A DNA stretch of 64,000 bases, taken from positions 218,963,473 to 219,027,472 of the forward strand of contig JARYHS010011408.1 in NCBI GenBank assembly GCA_031002005.1, in the 5' to 3' direction. Below the pieces are notes generated by a model that was not told the DNA's origin, made no database searches, and worked only from the letters and a program-made list of their open reading frames with translations. Below are positions 58,484 to 64,000 of the stretch, piece by piece. The position numbers and the translations under genes are program-made. The stretch is from Vandiemenella viatica (lineage: Eukaryota > Arthropoda > Insecta > Orthoptera > Morabidae). Each line of letters opens with the position of its first letter. The stretch's first letter is position 1.

Positions 58484-58529
58484 GTTCAATATATCGATTC
58501 TTAAGGGTGATACCCATATGATTAACATG

Positions 58530-58685
58530 TAGACGGCGCTCGTAAACATCAGCTGCGTCTATTTTAGAGTATCAAAAGTAATATTCTTAGATTATGAGAC
58601 ACATTACATTCCTATCTAACGATCTAAACACCCTACCAATTACCACAAACAATGAGTTCGATATATGGATCTTAAGATTAACGAG
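58530..58685. repeat. Diverged direct repeat, right copy
   Basis: Partner of 57230-57414. The hAT-like element lies between the two. Confidence 0.5.
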
Positions 58686-59950
58686 TAAGAGTATGGTGGC
58701 AATTAGCTTCAGTAAGAGCCAAAGTAGTTTGTAAATACATTATGAAAAAACAGATTTACCAATTTACTAAACTTTAGTTTCTTTCTGGCAATATATTTCA
58801 TAAAAAAAAATTGCGCAAGGATTCAAAACAGCACTTGAGGCAAAGTAGTAGCACTTGGTTACAAGTAAGAATGCTTCTTTTCGTTATTAATCGAAGACAT
58901 AGTTCCAAAAAATGCAGTGTTTGATCAATGGCATCTAAAATTTCGTTTGTAAACAAGTAACAGTTATGAATGTAGTTAGCTGCGCCGAAAGGTATGCAGC
59001 CATCTCAGCGAAATCGTGCGGCGTGTTGCAGACACCAGGCGGTTATCCTTTCAGTGAGACGTCGTCTAAAAAATGTAATTCTTTTCTCTAGACGACTAAT
59101 TATGCGGGCTGAATAATTGTAAAAGAGGAGAACATAACTCAGCAGCATTTTATGAAGAACAAAGTAGTAAAAGAAGTCAATTTGCTTCAAGGAAATTGTC
59201 AAAATATATGGTATCCTTAGAAATAACTGTATATGAAGCTATGAACGAGGAATCATATTTTACTGATCTAGTTACCTTTCATTGTTGTGTTAAATAAAGT
59301 ATTGGCGCTTATAACTGCTTTCTTTTAGGTGATTTAGTACAGCTTTCTGCGTTTCATATATGAAGGAATAAATTAATACTTACAGTTCTGTGTCATCTCA
59401 TTGTCATAGAAAGAGCGTTTTAATTTACAATCCACAGCAGATTTACTGTAGACCATTCTTACCTGTGATATTATTGGATATAGGGAAATTACTGATTGAA
59501 ATTGTTGTGTGATTAATTCTTCTAAATGGTGTGTTTAGCAATAAAATACGTAGAGTTGTAAATGCCCGAAAACGAAGATCAAAACTTTCCCACTAGATTT
59601 CAGTGCTTGGCTCTTTTACTTCGACAAGCTCGTTTGCTTAAAGTTTAAAAATTACCTATCTTCCTGCGAGAAAATTATTGAAATATTTCTGGGCTTTTTC
59701 ATAAATACTGATACATAATTTTTTATTTGAACTGTTAGTTTGAACACAGTATTATTTCTGAATAGAATATTTCGAGTACAGTTGATGTCTTCAAGATAAA
59801 CGCCTTTTCCTTATGTTAGATTTCTGTATTTGGAAATTGTATCATCGAACGAGTATTAGAAGAAATACTTTCCTGAGTCATTTACCATTTACCGAGATCA
59901 GGGGCAATCAGGAGCTTTTATGCAATTGTGATTAGAAACAATATAGTAGA
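58686..59950. other. AT-rich non-coding DNA
   Basis: Nothing recognised. Confidence 0.35.
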
Positions 59951-59954
59951 AGAC

Positions 59955-60025
59955 GGATCAGTTGTCTCAGTGGTTGAGGCGCTACAAGAGATCTAAAGGT
60001 GCAGGTGTAACATAACGAGTCCCAG
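59955..60025 (+). mobile_element. tRNA-like SINE head, degenerate
   Basis: TGTCTCAGTGGTTGAGGCGC is a good A-box region. AGGTGCAGGT and CGAGTCCC would form a B box but are separated by about nine extra bases. It is not an intact tRNA gene. Confidence 0.45.
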
Positions 60026-60429
60026 AGAAAAATAAAATAGTTATTCTGAGAAGAGTTCGTTGTCACGGAGACAACAGAGTAACAAAACCGAGCGAGCGAT
60101 TTAAAACGTTAGTGAGCGTATGTGTCAACTCCAATCAGAAAGTTACAATACCTTATTTTGGATTGCAGATTGAATAAATGAAAAAGAATCATATGAAAGT
60201 TTGTTTTCATTAAAATATGAAAGATTAAGTTGACAAATTTGGAGGTTCAAGTTCTAAACAAATTAAAACGGCACTTGTATCCCTGGCGACCGAAAAACAC
60301 AAAGCTATAAAGAAACCAGACAAGAAAGACGTCCGACAAGAATAAAAATATAATACCGGTTCCAATCCCAGTCTCGGCTGAGATTTTTATAGAGCGCTTA
60401 ACCAGACCACCTCTGGCACAGCTTGCTGT

Positions 60430-61327
60430 GTTATGCGAAGTACGCCAGAACGCTTACGTTGTACAGATTCCACGTTAAACTGTACGTCCCATCCAGGGCT
60501 AACAAACCTAATAGTAACACGGATGTATCCTCATCCAAAGCAAATTCAGTCCAAAACGATGACTTAACGTGGTTGAGTTGGTCCAAATGAACATACACAT
60601 AGTCGAAATATACCTCAATGCTTAGTAATAGCTATAAAGTCCCGACCTAAATGAAATGTTGGGATTTCAGAAACTATGAGTATAAAACAAAAATAATTTA
60701 GAAATGATACATTTCCAGCCCATAAAAATCTGAACTCAAATAAATATTCTGCACAGTTTTCGTTTAAAACGCAGGTGTAATACATGATTCTCTGCTAAAG
60801 AAATCACTTCATGAAAAATTCGTAGCAGGAAGAATATGAATTTATTTTTTAGACGATGTTTACACACATAGATTGTTCTTAACTGTTGCAGGCTTGTGAT
60901 GCTGCTTCAAACACTTTTAATGCAAAATACTGTATCCTAATTCGGACATGTTTTGTGATTTATGTTTGCGACCATGACCTTTACGTGCTGCGGACATCGA
61001 GGAGTGGAACTGTCAGAGATGGTCAGAGGTATCAAGGCTTTCATCGCAGCCTCATACAAATAAATAGCGCCCAGCGTAGCAGCGCCCTCAAGAAATCTCT
61101 TGAGTAAACATCATTCAATGAACAGATGCTGGCTGCTGTCTCCTAAATAAACAGGTGCCCTGGGCTGCATTTGTCTCGTTTGACATTCCGGTTTCATGTT
61201 CTCTAGGTCTGGCGCCTTCGTCCATCAGGCTTTACAGTACACAGCACAGTTAGTTGAATTACTTCAATATTAAACCTTCTTCTGTCAGTCAGTATGAAGA
61301 TAGAAAGACAACACTGTCAAACCATAG
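60430..61327. other. Non-coding DNA, no feature recognised
   Basis: No coding or structural signal supported. Confidence 0.35.
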
Positions 61328-61440
61328 TTGTTATGTAGGGATTCAACTGATAATAACTTACAAAATGTTAAATATACTGCTGTTCAGTACTATGAACATG
61401 CGTAATTAAACAGATACTCAGTTAAATTCATTAACGTAAT
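61328..61440. repeat. Diverged direct repeat, left copy
   Basis: ATTCAACTGATAATAACTTA, then TTAAATATACTGCT and CGTAATTAAA, matches 62155-62270 in order. The LINE remnant lies between the two copies. Confidence 0.55.
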
Positions 61441-61489
61441 CCACGAACCCACATGCGGAGAGAAAAAAGCACAAAAAAGTCTTAGGAGT

Positions 61490-61960
61490 ACTTATAGTAG
61501 CATCTACAACAAAAAAATGTTTCTCCATAAACACCAAAGTCTAGCACTACAACACAGTTGTCAAACCTGAAGTTTTGTATGTTAGTGAACCATTACACTC
61601 CGCAGAAAAAGTGACCAGGAAAATATTAAGAAAGATACTCGAGCCAAAAAAACAAAAACGGAAGACGGATACAGTATGTAGTCCAGAAAAAATTCGAAAC
61701 ACTATCGAATCTCGCAGCAGATAACAGAAAGAGAAGATTAAAGTTTCATGGACGCATACACTGGATCCCAGCAACAAATCTCACCCGCAAAATTGTGACT
61801 TACATAGGACATCTGAGAACTATGCCTTGGGCCCAGCAATCCAAAAAGCTCACAGAAATTCGTCAGAAATTTTGGACAGAAACGCATATAGACAAAAAAA
61901 ATTAACAAGTGGGATGTGCTGGCTGAGAATAAAGTCTGATGACAACAACGACCAACCATG
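61490..61960 (+). mobile_element. LINE C-terminal remnant
   Basis: Plus-strand codons give LKPEVLYVSEPLHSAEK, KVTRKILRKILEPKKQK and EKIRNTIESRS. Then, in another frame, RRLKFHGRIH and LTRKIVTYIGHL. These follow the order of the region after the RT domain of RTE-like insect elements. Frameshifts make it a pseudogene. Confidence 0.7.
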
Positions 61961-62154
61961 ATTGCCGAGGACAAAGTGAATTGTAAAAAGGAAGAGAACC
62001 CACTGGGAAAAAATGAGAACCGAATGAAACTCATAAAAGAGAATCAAGGAGTTGCGTGATCCAATACGGGCCAATCGCACATAATAATGCTAACGTTAAC
62101 TATGTCAAGAGGATATACGAGTATTAGAACATTTTTATCCTTCACCGTCCACTT

Positions 62155-62270
62155 TACAACAATAATTATAACTAGGAATTCAGCTGACAATGATAAAATA
62201 TTAAATATACTGCTACTAGACATATTCGTAATTAAAAAAATATTGAAGCAATTTTACTAGTGTAATTTAT
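62155..62270. repeat. Diverged direct repeat, right copy
   Basis: Partner of 61328-61440. Confidence 0.5.
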
Positions 62271-63756
62271 GCCACCAGGAGGTGTAAGCATTCACCTTCA
62301 TCTTGTGTCTGATTCCTTAAGTTCTATCAAATTTTTGCAAATATACGTAGTTGCGCTTCATATTCAAGTTAATATTGCTCACAGCAGAATGTGATTAGAA
62401 ACTAATATATGTTACATATCTTGCAGCATGGATGAAACAATTGATTTCCAAGCAACTGTGTGAAAATTAGTCAATTGATACAATCAGTTCCAAACTGGTA
62501 AACAACTGTATTTCATAGGTTTTGCGCTCTTTTTGCATACAGAAATATTTAATGAATTGTGAGGATAGTAGGTTAGAATGTGTAAATTAAGTACGTGCTA
62601 AGTATTTCACTGAAGCAAATATTTATTGATTCTAGCTTCAACTTATAATTGCGAATTAGATAATGCACTCTGAGTATTTTCTGCATTTGATTTTGGTTTA
62701 ATGAGGTAAGGATGATAAGATCAACGCTAATCACAAAATAGTTGTTTACAACAGTATTTAAGTATTAACAAGCCTTTTTGGTATCTTTTAGAGTTCGCAT
62801 CAACAATTTATCTTCTAATTTTGGACAGCAAAGACATTAAATGATGATATGACTAATCGATAGCAGACATTTTTCAACCTTAAAACTGCGGGAGAATAAT
62901 ATTATTTATTTTAACCACCTATTAAAATTTACCCAGTATCTAAAACGATATTAACTTGCCTTCGTTCTTTTTGAACGTGGTTTTTATTTTGAATGTGTTG
63001 AATGAAATATAACTGAAAATTTGATTCAGTAAAATCGAACTGGAGATTAGAGTAAATGGATTTTTGATATCCGTTGTTACAGAAAACAGCAGAGAAATGT
63101 GTGTCACTAGAGACAATCATCTTGACGCCGTTGCTGAAATAGTGACGGAAACCCCAAACGCTGCAGGAGTAATGGTGATCGTGATCAGCTGGCAATCAGA
63201 CACACGCTGCCGTTGGTTTATTCAAGAGTTGTCTGGGGAAAGTGTGCCTGAGTTCTGCAGTGTGAGTTTTAAGTGGATTCACACGCCTCGGCGTGGGCAG
63301 ACGAGCCAAGTATATCGCATCCTGTGCGTCGCTGAAAACAGCTCGAAATACATTTATTACATCAAAACGAAACAGTGAAAAGATGAAGATTAAAAGTTGA
63401 AGGTACAGAGTATCAGATGAAAACAGTGTTCCATCTTAAGCCATTGAATAAAAATTACATTTTATAGAGCTCAGTTTCAGAGTTTCCATATGCTGCATAT
63501 TCCACCATTTCTATGATTTAACCAAACCCAGTAATTCTAATGGGAAAACGATTAGAGTTTAATGGAACAGGGAAGTCTTATCGTGCATCATATCAACAAG
63601 CTTTGCAATAGGTCAATAACGCCTTATAAAAATTCCGGCATAGAGAATTTGAATTGGTATCACAAGCCACCCAGATATCCTGAACTTACTGGTAGTAATT
63701 CGGTCCTTACACACACATTAACAACCAAGCTAGTATAGCGTTCTTTCTAAAGCCTG
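62271..63756. other. AT-rich non-coding DNA
   Basis: A 104-codon ORF at 63064-63378 (plus) has no recognisable motif and no supporting splice or start signals. Confidence 0.3.
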
Positions 63757-63950
63757 TTCAGTTAACAGAAGTGGCTCAACGTCAGTCTGCACTATACCCA
63801 ATGCGCTGTCGTTTCCTCAAAAACGAAGTGGAAATTTTCGAACCGGGTACCTGGACACAGTGGTCAGATTGGAGAGGTAGACGGGGCGGGGTGATGAGGT
63901 CAGGAGTGAGAGCAGTGGCACATGACATTAAGCTGCCAGTTCGGAGTGAA
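63757..63950. mobile_element. MITE-like element, copy 2
   Basis: GTTCAGTTAACAGA start, GGCTCAACGTCAG and, at the right, GACATTAAGCTGCC as the worn inverted end. Related to 53341-53530. Confidence 0.6.
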
Positions 63951-64000
63951 TAAAGTATATGAAATGATGAATAGAGTGGTCACTGTTTTCTTAATCACAG

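Overview
The window is AT-rich, intron-rich and repeat-rich insect DNA. A CORE-type tRNA-derived SINE family (body motif CCAGATTTGGGTTTTCCATG), hAT-, mariner- and Helitron-type remnants and kilobase-scale introns suggest a large-genome polyneopteran (stick insect, grasshopper or cockroach type). I cannot name the species. A run of exactly 1000 N (7679-8678) is a scaffold join of unknown size, so the order and orientation of the left 7.7 kb relative to the rest is not guaranteed.

The only gene I can support well is on the minus strand, 48881 down to 28734: thirteen exons coding immunoglobulin-like domains of a fibroblast growth factor receptor (FGFR) ectodomain. Exons E1+E2 make Ig1 and an acidic linker. 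E3-E6 make an Ig2-Ig3 module. E7+E8 make an additional Ig domain. E9-E13 are a second, diverged Ig2-Ig3 module. Every splice site and phase I checked fits one continuous six-Ig reading frame, and the phases also allow either module to be skipped. E11 and E12 are alternative first halves of the same Ig3: both are phase 1 to 0, so they cannot be spliced in series without breaking the frame. No transmembrane or kinase exon was found downstream in the window. A lone signal-peptide exon on the same strand at 3395-3503 ends in the phase needed by E1, but lies on the other side of the N gap.

Layout by region. 1-7678: a LINE with a nested SINE, TIR elements, SINE pieces and the signal-peptide exon. 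7679-8678: gap. 8679-12533: LINE, SINE and hAT-like MITE remnants. 12534-25105: a 12.6 kb palindrome (arms about 6.5 and 5.9 kb, spacer 108 bp). Its arms carry tandemly amplified SINE-containing units and a mariner pseudogene. 25566-27680: a second inverted-repeat element. 28734-48881: the FGFR-like exons, with MITE and LINE remnants in the introns. 48882-64000: upstream or intergenic DNA with an internally deleted Helitron, an internally deleted mariner with TA target duplication, a hAT-like element with 8-bp duplication, and LINE and MITE pieces.

The two strongest leads are the duplicated, splice-compatible Ig modules with an alternative Ig3 half-exon, and the large palindrome, which sits on the 3' side of the last Ig exon, where the membrane and kinase exons would be expected.
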